Source: JADJAH01 sp964615795 (lineage in GTDB: Bacteria; Bacteroidota; Ignavibacteria; Tepidaquicellales; Tepidaquicellaceae). Taken from it: a DNA stretch of 64,000 nt. The stretch lies in contig CAZTQR010000006.1 of the NCBI GenBank assembly GCA_964615795.1, positions 15,266 to 79,265 on the forward strand, in the 5' to 3' direction. The first letter of the stretch is position 1; every line of letters starts with the position of its first letter. The notes under the pieces are model-generated. The model made no database searches, was not told where the DNA came from, and was given only the letters and a program-made list of their open reading frames with translations. Position numbers and translations under genes: made by a program. This document shows positions 1 to 8,483 of this stretch, piece by piece.

Positions 1-2
1 TA

Positions 3-584
3 TTCGATGACAAGGACAGAAAGCTTGTGGATTATCTGGCAAAGCATAAACACTGGTCTCCGTTCAGGCACCTTATGGTTCAGTTTCATGTAAAGGCCCC
101 GGAGTTTGTAATGAGGCAATGGTATAAGCATGTAGTCGGAATTGAGACCACGTCATCTTCTGCAACGAAAGACCACGCATGGAACGAGATAAGCGGGAGG
201 TATGTGCCGGTAACTGACTTCTACGAACCGGGTGCATGGAGAAAGCAATCGGAGAACAATAAGCAGGCATCGGAAGGTTTGATTGATGAACAGAGATCTG
301 CGGTAACTATCTTTGAAATAGCGATGAAGCAGGTGATAGAATCGTATGAGAAACTCCTTGAACTGGGCGTGGCAAAGGAGCAGGCAAGGATGATCCTGCC
401 GCTTAATCAATACACAGAGGTTTACTGGACGGCCTCTTTCCAGGCAATCATGAACTTCATTGAACTGCGTGATGAAGACACAGCTCAGTGGGAGATAAGA
501 GAATATGCAAAGGCTATGAAAGAACTTATGCTTGAGATCTATCCCGAAACTACTTCGGTCTGGTTTGAAGGCATCGGCAAATAG
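3..584 (+). CDS. thyX: Flavin-dependent thymidylate synthase ThyX, 5'-truncated by window edge
   Basis: ThyX methylates dUMP to dTMP using methylenetetrahydrofolate, FAD and NADPH. The reading frame is open from base 3, so the N-terminus lies outside the window; an internal GTG at 27 is not the true start. The visible part contains the helix that reads 'MRQWYKHVVG' and the 'WNEISGRY' segment, which together correspond to the split ThyX nucleotide-binding motif (RHR...S.R), here with an insertion of about nine residues between the two halves. The C-terminal region ('LPLNQYTEVYWTAS', 'QWEIREYAKAM') matches the family's dUMP/FAD-binding end. It converges on the proline dehydrogenase gene 11 bases away, with no terminator visible between them. 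Confidence 0.88.
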   Translation, partial: FDDKDRKLVDYLAKHKHWSPFRHLMVQFHVKAPEFVMRQWYKHVVGIETTSSSATKDHAWNEISGRYVPVTDFYEPGAWRKQSENNKQASEGLIDEQRSAVTIFEIAMKQVIESYEKLLELGVAKEQARMILPLNQYTEVYWTASFQAIMNFIELRDEDTAQWEIREYAKAMKELMLEIYPETTSVWFEGIGK

Positions 585-595
585 CCGGATGAATC

Positions 596-1495
596 TCAGT
601 TGCCCGTAAGAATGCTTTTGACCACCTGCCCGGCAAGATTCGGATTCTCCTTGAATCTCCTGATTGAATATTCATACCACCTCACACCGAACGGAACATA
701 GATCCTTGTCCTGTAGCCGTCATTAACAAGCTTGTCTCTAAGGCTTTCCCTTACGCCAAGCAGCATCTGAAATTCATAATTGTCCTTTTCCAGCCCCAGT
801 TCTTTTACGAGCTTGCGTGATTCATTCACGATCCAGTCATCGTGCGTGGCGATGCCGCAGTAAGCGCCTCTTTCAAAAGCCGTCCTCAGCAGTTTGAGAA
901 AGTTTTCTCTTATCTCCTGATCATCCTTGTAAGCAATTGATTCCGGCTCAACGTAGATTCCTTTGCAGATCCTGAAATTGGTTTTTTGTTCGGTAAGCCT
1001 GACGATGTCGTCGTGGCTTCTCTTAAGATATGCCTGTATTACAATTCCGACATTGTCAAACTTCTTTCTGCATTCCTCAAAGATCCTGATTGTCTGTTCG
1101 GTAACTGAGGAGTCTTCCATATCTATCCTGACAAATCTGTTCAAACTTCGTGCCTTTGCCGCAATCTCTTCGGTGATCCCAAGGCAAAAATCAAAGTCTA
1201 TATTGAGTCCAAGCATTGTCAGTTTTATGGAGAGGTTGCAGTCGAGTCCGCTTGCAGACATCGCCTCAAGTGCGGCAAGGTTTTCATCTTTGCAGTTAAC
1301 AGCTTCATTCCTGTCCTTGATCGCTTCCCCGAGTACATCCATTGTCGCCATCATGTTCCGGGCATTGAGTGCCTTCACGGTAGAAACCGCATCTGAGAGC
1401 TTGTCGCCGGCAATGTATCTGCCTGCAAACATTTTCACAACCGATCTGGGAAGGACCTGAATGGCGGGAATCATTATCTTGTTGACTATTCTCAT
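596..1495 (-). CDS. Proline dehydrogenase (monofunctional, PutA-N/PruB type)
   Basis: It would oxidise proline to pyrroline-5-carboxylate with FAD, passing electrons to the membrane quinone pool. The 299-residue product has the ProDH barrel signatures: 'SIKLTMLGL' near the middle of the first half, 'RIDMEDSS', 'RICKGIYVEPES', 'GIATHD' and the C-terminal 'YVPFGVRWYEYSIRR', which holds the substrate-binding arginines. The length agrees with the single-domain bacterial enzymes; no P5C dehydrogenase domain is fused and none lies nearby. I use the ATG at 1495; an upstream in-frame TTG at 1525 would add ten residues that do not look like the family. No good ribosome binding site precedes either start. 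Confidence 0.9.
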   Translation of the reverse strand: MRIVNKIMIPAIQVLPRSVVKMFAGRYIAGDKLSDAVSTVKALNARNMMATMDVLGEAIKDRNEAVNCKDENLAALEAMSASGLDCNLSIKLTMLGLNIDFDFCLGITEEIAAKARSLNRFVRIDMEDSSVTEQTIRIFEECRKKFDNVGIVIQAYLKRSHDDIVRLTEQKTNFRICKGIYVEPESIAYKDDQEIRENFLKLLRTAFERGAYCGIATHDDWIVNESRKLVKELGLEKDNYEFQMLLGVRESLRDKLVNDGYRTRIYVPFGVRWYEYSIRRFKENPNLAGQVVKSILTGN

Positions 1496-1858
1496 GTGAA
1501 CGCATTTTATGTGAATGACCGGCAAAGATGCCGGTGAAGAATTATGCTTAATGCAAAATAAACATCACAGCTCAATATAGATATGTTGTAAGCGGTCATA
1601 AAAAAACCGGCCCGCTCTTATGCAGGCCGGTCAGGAGGTATCAATTCACACAAAGAGCAAACATCACACTGCCTTTGCCCTGGTTTGATACAATATTCTG
1701 AACCGCCGGCTTTGACATCCCTGAAACCCTTCCCTTTCCCGAAGAAGGGATTTCACAAGAAAGACCCAACCCTCATTAAATCTCGCTTGCTATCAAGGAT
1801 GTCAGCGCCGGCTGATCATCAAAATTCTCCCTTTGCTAAAGACCTCCGCTGATTACGG
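1496..1858. other. Gene-free stretch of about 360 bases
   Basis: This gap separates proline dehydrogenase from the small secreted protein, both on the minus strand. The only clear element is the hairpin-plus-T-run at 1600-1631. The remaining bases up to 1858 contain a few short inverted repeats (for example around 1730-1755) but no convincing coding frame and no recognised RNA. Confidence 0.6.
1600..1631 (-). terminator. Rho-independent terminator of the 1859-2299 gene
   Basis: CCGGCC (1607-1612) pairs with GGCCGG (1625-1630), extended by an A-T pair, around a 12-base loop. Read on the minus strand the stem is followed by a run of seven T. It lies about 230 bases past the stop of the small secreted protein gene, so the leftward transcript would carry a long 3' tail. 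Confidence 0.7.
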
Positions 1859-2299
1859 TCAGTCTTTGTCAGTACTCTTCTTATCCTGCAGGTGAGAAGG
1901 ATTCCTGCTAACTTTTATCACCACGGAAATTCCCTCTTTGGTCTGCACCATAACTTCAGACGGCTTGAACTCGCTTTGGATGAAGTCACCCGCAACTCCG
2001 TCAATATCGTTGGGATACGCCATTATCTTAATGTCGTCCGTCATGTTCAGATAATTCCCGGTTATCTGAAATGTGCCGTCAGCATTTATGCTGATCTTTT
2101 CAAGCACCACATTACCCAGTGCGCTTGTAGCTGTGGACACTATTTCTATGGTGCCGCCGCGTACCGGAGTGAGGTCATCTGAGTACAAAGCAACTCCCTT
2201 GACCTTGTCTGAGCTTACCGGAATTGCCTGCGCCGCTGCGGAAAATAACGCCACAATCAAAAGCGCAAACAACTTCAGAAAAGAATTTTTGTGTTTCAT
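1859..2299 (-). CDS. Small exported protein of unknown function
   Basis: 146 residues beginning with a classical signal peptide: a lysine-rich start, a hydrophobic core around residues 8-20 and an 'AQA' cleavage site near residue 25. The mature part (about 120 residues) is rich in beta-type sequence and reads like a single immunoglobulin-like or carboxypeptidase-regulatory-like fold, with an acidic/basic tail 'DKKSTDKD'. The start is secured by a GGGAGG ribosome binding site five bases before the ATG, one of the few strong ones in the window. It follows the TrmB-type regulator by 62 bases on the same strand, so the regulator could control it. I recognise no family. Confidence 0.75.
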   Translation of the reverse strand: MKHKNSFLKLFALLIVALFSAAAQAIPVSSDKVKGVALYSDDLTPVRGGTIEIVSTATSALGNVVLEKISINADGTFQITGNYLNMTDDIKIMAYPNDIDGVAGDFIQSEFKPSEVMVQTKEGISVVIKVSRNPSHLQDKKSTDKD

Positions 2300-2361
2300 G
2301 ATTCCTCCCTATTTATCCTTTCGGATTTTTCTTCATCCCGGATTTGTACGGGATGTTTTGT

Positions 2362-3219
2362 TTATTGAATCTGTGTTTCAAGTTCCTTGAGTGTAACCGA
2401 CTGGTTCCAATAAAAGTTGAACAGGTCCTTCATCCTCTCGGCAAAGCTTCTGTTCCTTATTATGATGTCCGCATTGTTGTGTCTTGGCACATTCTTGTCG
2501 GGTATGTTTATGAAGACAGTTGATCCGTCAAATATTGTCATGTTCGGCAGCTCGCTCTTTGATATTCTGATCTTCTCCCCGTTCTTTTCAAATGCCCTGC
2601 AAATCCTGAGAAGGTCCTTCAAAGTCGCATCCTTCCTTGAATTGTCTTTTATCACCTTGAAGTTGAGGCTCATCTCGTAAACAGATTTCATAACGCCGCC
2701 CTTCTTCACAAATGTCCTTGCACTGTCGTCAATTTCCTCCGAAACATATCCCTCAAGCCTTATCATAAAGAGCACTTCGCTTTTTGCAGACTTCAGCAGA
2801 CTTATGAACTTTTCCTGCCTGTGCTTGTTGAACCCGCGGATGAGTTCGATGTTCACTATCCCGCCGTTGCCTTCCGACTTGTCAACTCTCCTCAGTGTCT
2901 CAACTTCCTTTATCGCGGACTTCAGGCAATCTATCTTTTCCTGGCTTTGCTTCTTCAGCTCCCTTTCTATCTTGTCCCCGATGATGGCAGGGTCAATGAT
3001 GCTGTACTGAAGTATCGTATTCGTTTCAATCTCATTGCAGAAACCGCGTTCCACAAAGCTCTTGAGAATGTCGTAAACAGCTGTCCTTCCGATTCCCGCT
3101 TTCTTTGCAATCTCGGAAGCGCTTGACGCGGAGCCCTGAAGCATCGCCAGAAACACCTTTGACTCATACTCCCTGAACCCGACCTGCTGTAAATTTGATA
3201 TCAGTTCCTTTGACTGCAA
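2362..3219 (-). CDS. TrmB-family transcriptional regulator
   Basis: 285 residues. The N-terminal 70 residues form a winged helix of TrmB type ('SASEIAKKAGIGRTAVYDILKSF' region), followed by a coiled segment (residues 70-110) and a C-terminal sensor-like domain ('VLFMIRLEGYVSEEIDD', 'FDGSTVFINIPD') that resembles the phospholipase-D-like TrmB effector domain. Such proteins are usually sugar- or metabolite-responsive regulators; the ligand cannot be told from sequence. The start is TTG with AAGGGA eight bases upstream; no ATG exists before residue 26. A perfect palindrome lies just in front (3242-3253), suggesting autoregulation. Confidence 0.82.
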   Translation of the reverse strand: MQSKELISNLQQVGFREYESKVFLAMLQGSASSASEIAKKAGIGRTAVYDILKSFVERGFCNEIETNTILQYSIIDPAIIGDKIERELKKQSQEKIDCLKSAIKEVETLRRVDKSEGNGGIVNIELIRGFNKHRQEKFISLLKSAKSEVLFMIRLEGYVSEEIDDSARTFVKKGGVMKSVYEMSLNFKVIKDNSRKDATLKDLLRICRAFEKNGEKIRISKSELPNMTIFDGSTVFINIPDKNVPRHNNADIIIRNRSFAERMKDLFNFYWNQSVTLKELETQIQ

Positions 3220-3237
3220 AATTGTTGTCCCTTAGAC

Positions 3238-3257
3238 TTAATGCAATATTGCAGTAA
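3238..3257. promoter_or_regulatory. 20-bp palindrome, candidate operator of the TrmB-type gene
   Basis: The core TGCAATATTGCA (3242-3253) is a perfect 12-base palindrome; the flanking TTA and TAA are also symmetric, one base away on each side. It sits 18 bases upstream of the regulator's TTG start, where a repressor or activator site would be expected. Assignment as its own operator is an inference. Confidence 0.45.
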
Positions 3258-3371
3258 ATTTACTTTTATGTCAAGAGCTAATTTCGGTACACTGAAAAAT
3301 TTTTCCTGCCATTTGATTTGACAGCACTCACACCGCCGTGTGACAGGACAGGGTATGCCGAAAGAAATTCG

Positions 3372-5978
3372 TCACTTTACAACTACATTCACCATCTTGT
3401 CCTTGACGGTGATTATCCTGATGATCTGTTTTCCCAGAATGTGCTTCTTGACCTTCTCATCATCAAGAGCTGCGTCTTCGATCTCTTTTTCCGATGTTCC
3501 TGCGTTCATTTCCAGCTTTGACCGCACCTTGCCGTTGACCTGAAACACTATCGTGACTTTGTCTTCCTTTACAAGCTCCGGATCATATTCCGGCCACGGC
3601 ACATTTTGAATGCTCGGCTTATTTCCCAATCTGCTCCACAGCTCTTCGGCAATGTGCGGCGCAAACGGCGAGAGAATCAGGAGAAACTTCTCTATCACTT
3701 CCTTTGAGATTCTCTCCTTCTTGTAAAGTTCATTTATGAAAATCATCATGTATGAAATTGAAGTGTTGAATTTCATATCACCGTCTTCAATATCATCCGT
3801 GACCTTTTTTATGGTCCTGCTCATCAGCTTAAGGATGGCTTCGTCGTTGCAGTCATCGGTTATCTTGCTGCTGACAGCGCCGGTTTCCTCGTCAATCACA
3901 AGTCTCCAGATCCTTTTCAGGAACCTGTTCAGCCCTTCGATGCCTTTTGTGCTCCACGGTTTTGTAGCCTCAAGGGGACCCATGAACATCTCAAACAGCC
4001 TCATTGAATCCGTGCCGAACTCCTTTATCACATCATCAGGGTTGATAACGTTTCCTCTCGATTTCGACATCTTCACACCGTCCTCACCGAGTATCATACC
4101 CTGATTGAAAAGCTTGCTGAACGGCTCATCGTAAGATACATAGCCAAGGTCATAGAGCACTTTGTACCAGAACCTTGCATAAATGAGGTGCAGTACGGCA
4201 TGCTCCATCCCTCCGATATAAAGGTCAACGGGCATCCAGAATTTTTCGGCTTCCTTACTGCAGAACTCATCCTTGTTGTCCGGGTCAAGAAATCTCAGAA
4301 AATACCAGCATGATCCGGCCCACTGCGGCATGGTGTTGGTTTCACGAATCGCCTTCAGTCCGGTCTCCTCGTCAGAAATATTTACCCACTCTCCTGCATT
4401 TGCAAGAGGCGGTTCACCCGAAGCTCCTGATGTGAACACCGCTGTCTCGGGAAGAATCAAAGGCAGTTTATCATCGCTGAGCGACTTGATAGTGCCGTCT
4501 TCTAGATGAACAATGGGGAAAGGTTCTCCCCAGTATCTTTGTCTCGAGAAAAGCCAGTCCCTGAGCTTGAAATTTACCGTTCTCCTGCCCTTGCCGTTTG
4601 CTTCGAGCCAGTTGCAGATCGCCTCAATTGCTTCCGGAGTCCGCATCCCGTCTATGATCCCCGAGTCTATGGAAACACCTTCTCCGGTGAAACATTCTTC
4701 GCCGCTTACGGTCCTTCTGCTGAACTCTTTCAGCCCTTCATCATCAAGTCCTTCAGGAGCAACAACGGGTATTATCCCGAGAGAGTACTTTCTGGCAAAT
4801 TCATTGTCTCTCTCATCATGTCCCGGCACTCCCATGATGGCTCCTGTTCCGTAGGAGGCGAGCACATAGTCAGCTACAAGCACAGGGATCTTGTTTCCGT
4901 TCACGGGATTGACCGCATAAGCGCCGGTAAACACACCTGTCTTGTCCTTGGTAAGTTCCGCCCGCTCAAGGTCTGACTTTCTTGAAGCATTTTCGACATA
5001 CTGATTTACTTCTGAAGCTCTTTCTTCCGTGGTAACCTTCTTCACCAGCCGGTGTTCAGGTGCAAGAATCAGGTAAGTTGCACCGAATATCGTGTCGGGC
5101 CTGGTTGTGAATATTTCTACGTTATCCGACTTTCCGCCGGCGCCGTCAATTTCAAATACAACAGATGCTCCAGTGCTCTTTCCGATCCAGTTCTTCTGTA
5201 GCTCCTTCACATTCGAAGGCCAGTCAAGCTTTTCAAGCCCGTTAAGAAGCCTCTCAGCATATTTTGTAATTCGGAGGTTCCACTGCCGCATATTCTTTCT
5301 TACAACTGTATAGCCCTTCTCAACCTGTTCAGGAACTTCTTCATTTGCAAGCACAGTCCCAAGTTCAGGACACCAGTTAACAGGCACGTCCGCAAGATAA
5401 GCTAACCGTTTGGAGCTAATGTAATCTCTTCTTTCTCTCTCGCTGAGTTCCGGCGGCACAGGAAGTTCCTCTATCGGCCTTGCACGCCCGGCCTCGTCAT
5501 CATAGTATGAGTTAAAGATCTTAACAAAGATCCATTGTGTCCATTTGTAAAAATCCTCGTGAGAAGTTGCCACTTCCCTTTTCCAGTCATACGAAAATCC
5601 AAGTGATTTCAGTTGTTTCCTGAATCTTGAAATTGAATTCTCAGTGCTTATCTCCGGATGTATTCCCGTCTTACGGGCATACTGCTCCGCAGGCAGGCCG
5701 AACGAGTCCCATCCGATAGGATGCATAACGTTGAATCCCTTCATCCGCTTGTATCGCGCAACTATATCTGTGGCAGTGTATCCTTCAGGGTGTCCTACAT
5801 GCAGGCCGTCACCGCTCGGATACGGAAACATGTCGAGTACATAATATTTCGGCTTAGACTTATCCAGATCCTTCAGATCAGGTGTCCGGAATGTCTGGTT
5901 TTCTTCCCAGTAATCCTGCCACTTTTTTTCTATCTCGGTAAAATTGTAATTCAAATTCTGTTCCGTTTGGTTAGGCAA
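3372..5978 (-). CDS. leuS: Leucyl-tRNA synthetase
   Basis: 868 residues, normal for bacterial LeuRS. The class I signatures are intact: the HIGH-type motif 'HVGH' at residues 60-63 within 'PYPSGDGLHVGHPEGY', and 'KMSKSRGN' in the last third. The CP1 editing domain is present ('TTRPDTIFGATYLILAPEH', 'VPGHDERDNEFARKY'), so mischarged tRNA can be hydrolysed. The C-terminal domain ends in 'VKDKMVNVVVK'. The only reasonable start is the TTG at 5978; no ATG occurs until the HIGH region. The upstream 360 bases hold no gene on this strand, so leuS probably has its own promoter. Confidence 0.97.
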   Translation of the reverse strand: MPNQTEQNLNYNFTEIEKKWQDYWEENQTFRTPDLKDLDKSKPKYYVLDMFPYPSGDGLHVGHPEGYTATDIVARYKRMKGFNVMHPIGWDSFGLPAEQYARKTGIHPEISTENSISRFRKQLKSLGFSYDWKREVATSHEDFYKWTQWIFVKIFNSYYDDEAGRARPIEELPVPPELSERERRDYISSKRLAYLADVPVNWCPELGTVLANEEVPEQVEKGYTVVRKNMRQWNLRITKYAERLLNGLEKLDWPSNVKELQKNWIGKSTGASVVFEIDGAGGKSDNVEIFTTRPDTIFGATYLILAPEHRLVKKVTTEERASEVNQYVENASRKSDLERAELTKDKTGVFTGAYAVNPVNGNKIPVLVADYVLASYGTGAIMGVPGHDERDNEFARKYSLGIIPVVAPEGLDDEGLKEFSRRTVSGEECFTGEGVSIDSGIIDGMRTPEAIEAICNWLEANGKGRRTVNFKLRDWLFSRQRYWGEPFPIVHLEDGTIKSLSDDKLPLILPETAVFTSGASGEPPLANAGEWVNISDEETGLKAIRETNTMPQWAGSCWYFLRFLDPDNKDEFCSKEAEKFWMPVDLYIGGMEHAVLHLIYARFWYKVLYDLGYVSYDEPFSKLFNQGMILGEDGVKMSKSRGNVINPDDVIKEFGTDSMRLFEMFMGPLEATKPWSTKGIEGLNRFLKRIWRLVIDEETGAVSSKITDDCNDEAILKLMSRTIKKVTDDIEDGDMKFNTSISYMMIFINELYKKERISKEVIEKFLLILSPFAPHIAEELWSRLGNKPSIQNVPWPEYDPELVKEDKVTIVFQVNGKVRSKLEMNAGTSEKEIEDAALDDEKVKKHILGKQIIRIITVKDKMVNVVVK

Positions 5979-6344
5979 ATCCGATTAATTAGATAAATAA
6001 ACGCCGGTCCCTTTTGAAGCAAATGAGCGAATCAGGACCCTGCGTAATAGTAATGCTTTCAAGTGCAGAGAAGATCTGCAGGTTGGAATTGCCGCGAATG
6101 TTTTCTATGCAAAAATAAGTCAAATAAATTTCAGATTCAGATTCAATTGCGTGCATTACGCCTGTGAAGTTCCGGACACTTTGTGTTCTTGAGAGCTCAG
6201 AATTACGACGGAGGCATGATTCGGACATGAGAGCGACTAGGCGGCATCTTATTCATGAAGGCCGTAAATGAAGCAACTTCGCACCGGCATCTAAAGTGTT
6301 TTGTAAATTGATATTACTAGCCTTTAAAATTATATTGAACTTAT
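5979..6344. other. Divergent intergenic region between leuS and yggS
   Basis: About 365 bases separating divergently transcribed genes, so it should carry promoters for both. A possible sigma70-like pair on the plus strand is TTGTAA (6301-6306) and TAAAAT (6325-6330), 18 bases apart and ending only 14 bases before the yggS ATG. A 79-codon minus-strand frame (5989-6228) shows no signal of being a protein. Nothing else is recognised. Confidence 0.4.
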
Positions 6345-7046
6345 ATGATAGAAAACTTATCCAAAAATTACGAATCTGTCCGGGAGAGTATTGCAGTAGC
6401 CTGCCAGAAATGCGCCCGGAACCCACATGAAATTACAATAGTAGCAATAAGCAAGACATTCCCGTTTTCCTCCGTAATAGACCTTAACCGGCTCGGGCAT
6501 GTTGATTTCGGCGAAAACAAGGTGAAAGAACTCAGGGACAAGTATTACAACATTTCCTTTCAGTATTCCGGCAAGATGAACTGGCACTTTGTCGGACATC
6601 TCCAAACCAACAAAGTAAAGGACATTGTTGCATTCATCCACCTCATTCATTCGGTTGACAGCTTCAACCTTGCCGAGGAAATCGAAAGGTGCGCAAAAAA
6701 AATCAACAAGAAAATAGACGTGCTCGTACAGGTAAACTCAAGCAGGGAGCCGCAGAAATACGGAGTGGAGCCTGAAAACGCCGAGAATCTGTGCAAACAG
6801 ATATCTCTTCTTGAGAACGTGAATGTAAAAGGCCTGATGACTATGGCCAAGCTTACTGATGACCGGGAAGAGATCCGGAAGAACTTCAGGGAAACCAGGC
6901 AGATCTATGAATCGCTTTCAAAGGAACTCCCCGATCTCAAATACCTGTCCATGGGAATGACGCAGGATTTTGATATTGCTATAGAGGAAGGGGCAAATAT
7001 GCTGAGGATCGGCACCGCAATATTCGGCGAACGAAACGCAGTCTGA
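6345..7046 (+). CDS. YggS/PROSC-family PLP homeostasis protein
   Basis: 233 residues, the family's usual size. It is a single-domain alanine-racemase-like barrel that binds pyridoxal phosphate without known catalysis and buffers PLP and amino-acid pools. The PLP lysine is K37 in 'VAISKTFP'; other family marks are 'FGENKVKEL', 'WHFVGHLQTNKVK', 'HSVDSFNLAEEI' and the C-terminal 'LSMGMTQDFDIAIEEGANMLRIG', which binds the cofactor phosphate. It opens a plus-strand gene run and is followed after 25 bases by divIVA, the same neighbourhood it has in many Gram-positive cell-division clusters. Confidence 0.93.
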   Translation: MIENLSKNYESVRESIAVACQKCARNPHEITIVAISKTFPFSSVIDLNRLGHVDFGENKVKELRDKYYNISFQYSGKMNWHFVGHLQTNKVKDIVAFIHLIHSVDSFNLAEEIERCAKKINKKIDVLVQVNSSREPQKYGVEPENAENLCKQISLLENVNVKGLMTMAKLTDDREEIRKNFRETRQIYESLSKELPDLKYLSMGMTQDFDIAIEEGANMLRIGTAIFGERNAV

Positions 7047-7071
7047 ACTTCATCAATCAAAACAACGGCAG

Positions 7072-7650
7072 ATGAACAACATCTCTTCAAAGGAAATCAA
7101 GAAGAACGATTTCAAAAAGACCTTCAGGGGTTATGACCCGTACGAAGTTGATGCATTCCTTGAGGCATTGAGCCTGAGGTTTGAAAGACTTCTTGAAGAA
7201 AACTCGGGACTCGGATCAAGGATCAGCACTCTTACAACAGACATTGAAGTTTATAAAGAGAATGAGGCGACGTTGCAGAGGGCTATCGTCAAGATGCAGG
7301 ATCTTGCAGAAGAGATGATCCAGTCGGCTAAGAAGAAAGCCGAACTGATAATACGTGAAGCGGAAGTCAATGCGCAGAAGCTTGCGCAGGACACTGAGAA
7401 GGAGATCCTTACCAGAAAGAACGAACTCGAAGAGCTGAAGCTGAGGAACGACAAGCTTGTTGAAGATGTGAAGCTGTTCTTCATGGAAAAGCTCAATGAG
7501 ATGGACGAGTTTGTGAAGGCGAGGAATGTTTACAAGATGGAGCTTTCCCGTCTCAAGAGTGACTATGAGGAGGAAGAACATACTCAGGATGAAGAGCAAT
7601 CCCTGAGAAAGATCTCTATCAACACTTCCGGCACCGGCTTTTCAGAGTAG
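7072..7650 (+). CDS. DivIVA-domain protein
   Basis: 192 residues. The N-terminal 'F.KTFRGYDPYEVDAFLE' (residues 14-31) is the DivIVA/GpsB membrane-binding signature, followed by a long predicted coiled coil (about residues 40-165, heptads rich in L, E and K) and an acidic-polar tail. DivIVA proteins mark curved membrane or septa and act as scaffolds for division and envelope enzymes. The role in this lineage is unknown. It lies between yggS and a purine nucleoside phosphorylase gene 11 bases on, probably in one transcript. Confidence 0.88.
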   Translation: MNNISSKEIKKNDFKKTFRGYDPYEVDAFLEALSLRFERLLEENSGLGSRISTLTTDIEVYKENEATLQRAIVKMQDLAEEMIQSAKKKAELIIREAEVNAQKLAQDTEKEILTRKNELEELKLRNDKLVEDVKLFFMEKLNEMDEFVKARNVYKMELSRLKSDYEEEEHTQDEEQSLRKISINTSGTGFSE

Positions 7651-7661
7651 GTTTATTGCCG

Positions 7662-8462
7662 ATGCAGAGAAAGTATCTCGAGGCCGTTGAATATCTCACC
7701 CTCCGGAATCCCGGCAAAAGAGACATAGGAATCATCCTCGGAACCGGCCTTGGCGGGCTTGTTAGAGACATCTCCGTAACTGACACCATAGATTATTCCC
7801 ACATTCCAAACTTTCCGGTTTCAACCGTAGAGTCTCACAAAGGCAAGCTGATCTTCGGAGAGCTTTCCGGAAAGAAGATTGTGGCGATGCAGGGAAGGTT
7901 CCACTACTATGAGGGATATTCAATGCAGCAGGTGACATTCCCCATACATATAATGAAAGCGCTTGGCATAAAGTACCTCATTGCATCCAATGCATGCGGC
8001 GCACTAAATCCGCAGTTCAGGAAGACCGACCTTATGATCATGACTTCCCACATAAACCTGCTCTATGACACCCCGCTGAAAAAATCCCGCCCGGATTTTT
8101 CAGACGGCAGGAGGTTCTACTCCCGTAAGCTCATCCGGCTTGCAGAGCAGACTGCAAAGGAATGCCGAATCGGAATTCAGAAGGGCTGTTACGCTCCCGT
8201 GCAAGGGCCGAACCTCGAAACGGCCGCCGAATACAAAATGGTGCGAAGGATGGGAGGCGACACTGTGGGAATGTCAACCATACCCGAAGTTCTGGTAGCC
8301 AACAGCCTGGGCATAGAATGCCTCGGGCTTTCGATAATTACAGATGAAGGCTTTCCTGATACACTCAAAATTGCAGAGCTCAAAGACATTCTTGAGGCTG
8401 CATCTGTTGCGGAACCTAAGCTGACAATGCTCATCAGAAACCTGGTTAGCAAACTTGACTAA
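7662..8462 (+). CDS. Purine nucleoside phosphorylase (trimeric PNP/MTAP family)
   Basis: 266 residues. It should phosphorolyse purine nucleosides to base and ribose-1-phosphate. Compared with mammalian PNP as I know it, the phosphate loop ('LGTGLGGL'), 'GRFHYYEGYSMQQVTFP', 'SNACGALNP', 'GPNLETAAE' and 'VGMSTIPEV' are all kept. The base-specificity position, Asn in 6-oxopurine enzymes, is Asp here ('SIITDEGFPD'), as in enzymes that accept adenine-type bases, so substrate range may be broad; this is an inference. I prefer the ATG at 7662; a TTG at 7656 is also in frame. A diverged paralogue follows directly. Confidence 0.92.
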   Translation: MQRKYLEAVEYLTLRNPGKRDIGIILGTGLGGLVRDISVTDTIDYSHIPNFPVSTVESHKGKLIFGELSGKKIVAMQGRFHYYEGYSMQQVTFPIHIMKALGIKYLIASNACGALNPQFRKTDLMIMTSHINLLYDTPLKKSRPDFSDGRRFYSRKLIRLAEQTAKECRIGIQKGCYAPVQGPNLETAAEYKMVRRMGGDTVGMSTIPEVLVANSLGIECLGLSIITDEGFPDTLKIAELKDILEAASVAEPKLTMLIRNLVSKLD

Positions 8463-8483
8463 AGACAATCAAACACAACTGGC

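Noticed and set aside
963..1460. 165-codon plus-strand frame inside proline dehydrogenase
   Set aside because: It is antisense to a well-recognised gene, Ser/Leu/Ile-rich as expected of a reverse-frame shadow, and has no own features.
1730..1755. Inverted repeat CCCTTC...GAAGGG
   Set aside because: Short and weak with no T-run on either side; the nearby hairpin at 1600-1631 is a much better terminator.
2334..2355. Seven-base stem between the TrmB-type gene and the small exported protein
   Set aside because: On the coding (minus) strand it is followed by A-rich sequence, so it is not a terminator; it may be chance.
5989..6228. 79-codon minus-strand frame between leuS and yggS
   Set aside because: No family resemblance, no ribosome site, biased residue content, and it fills a region expected to hold promoters.
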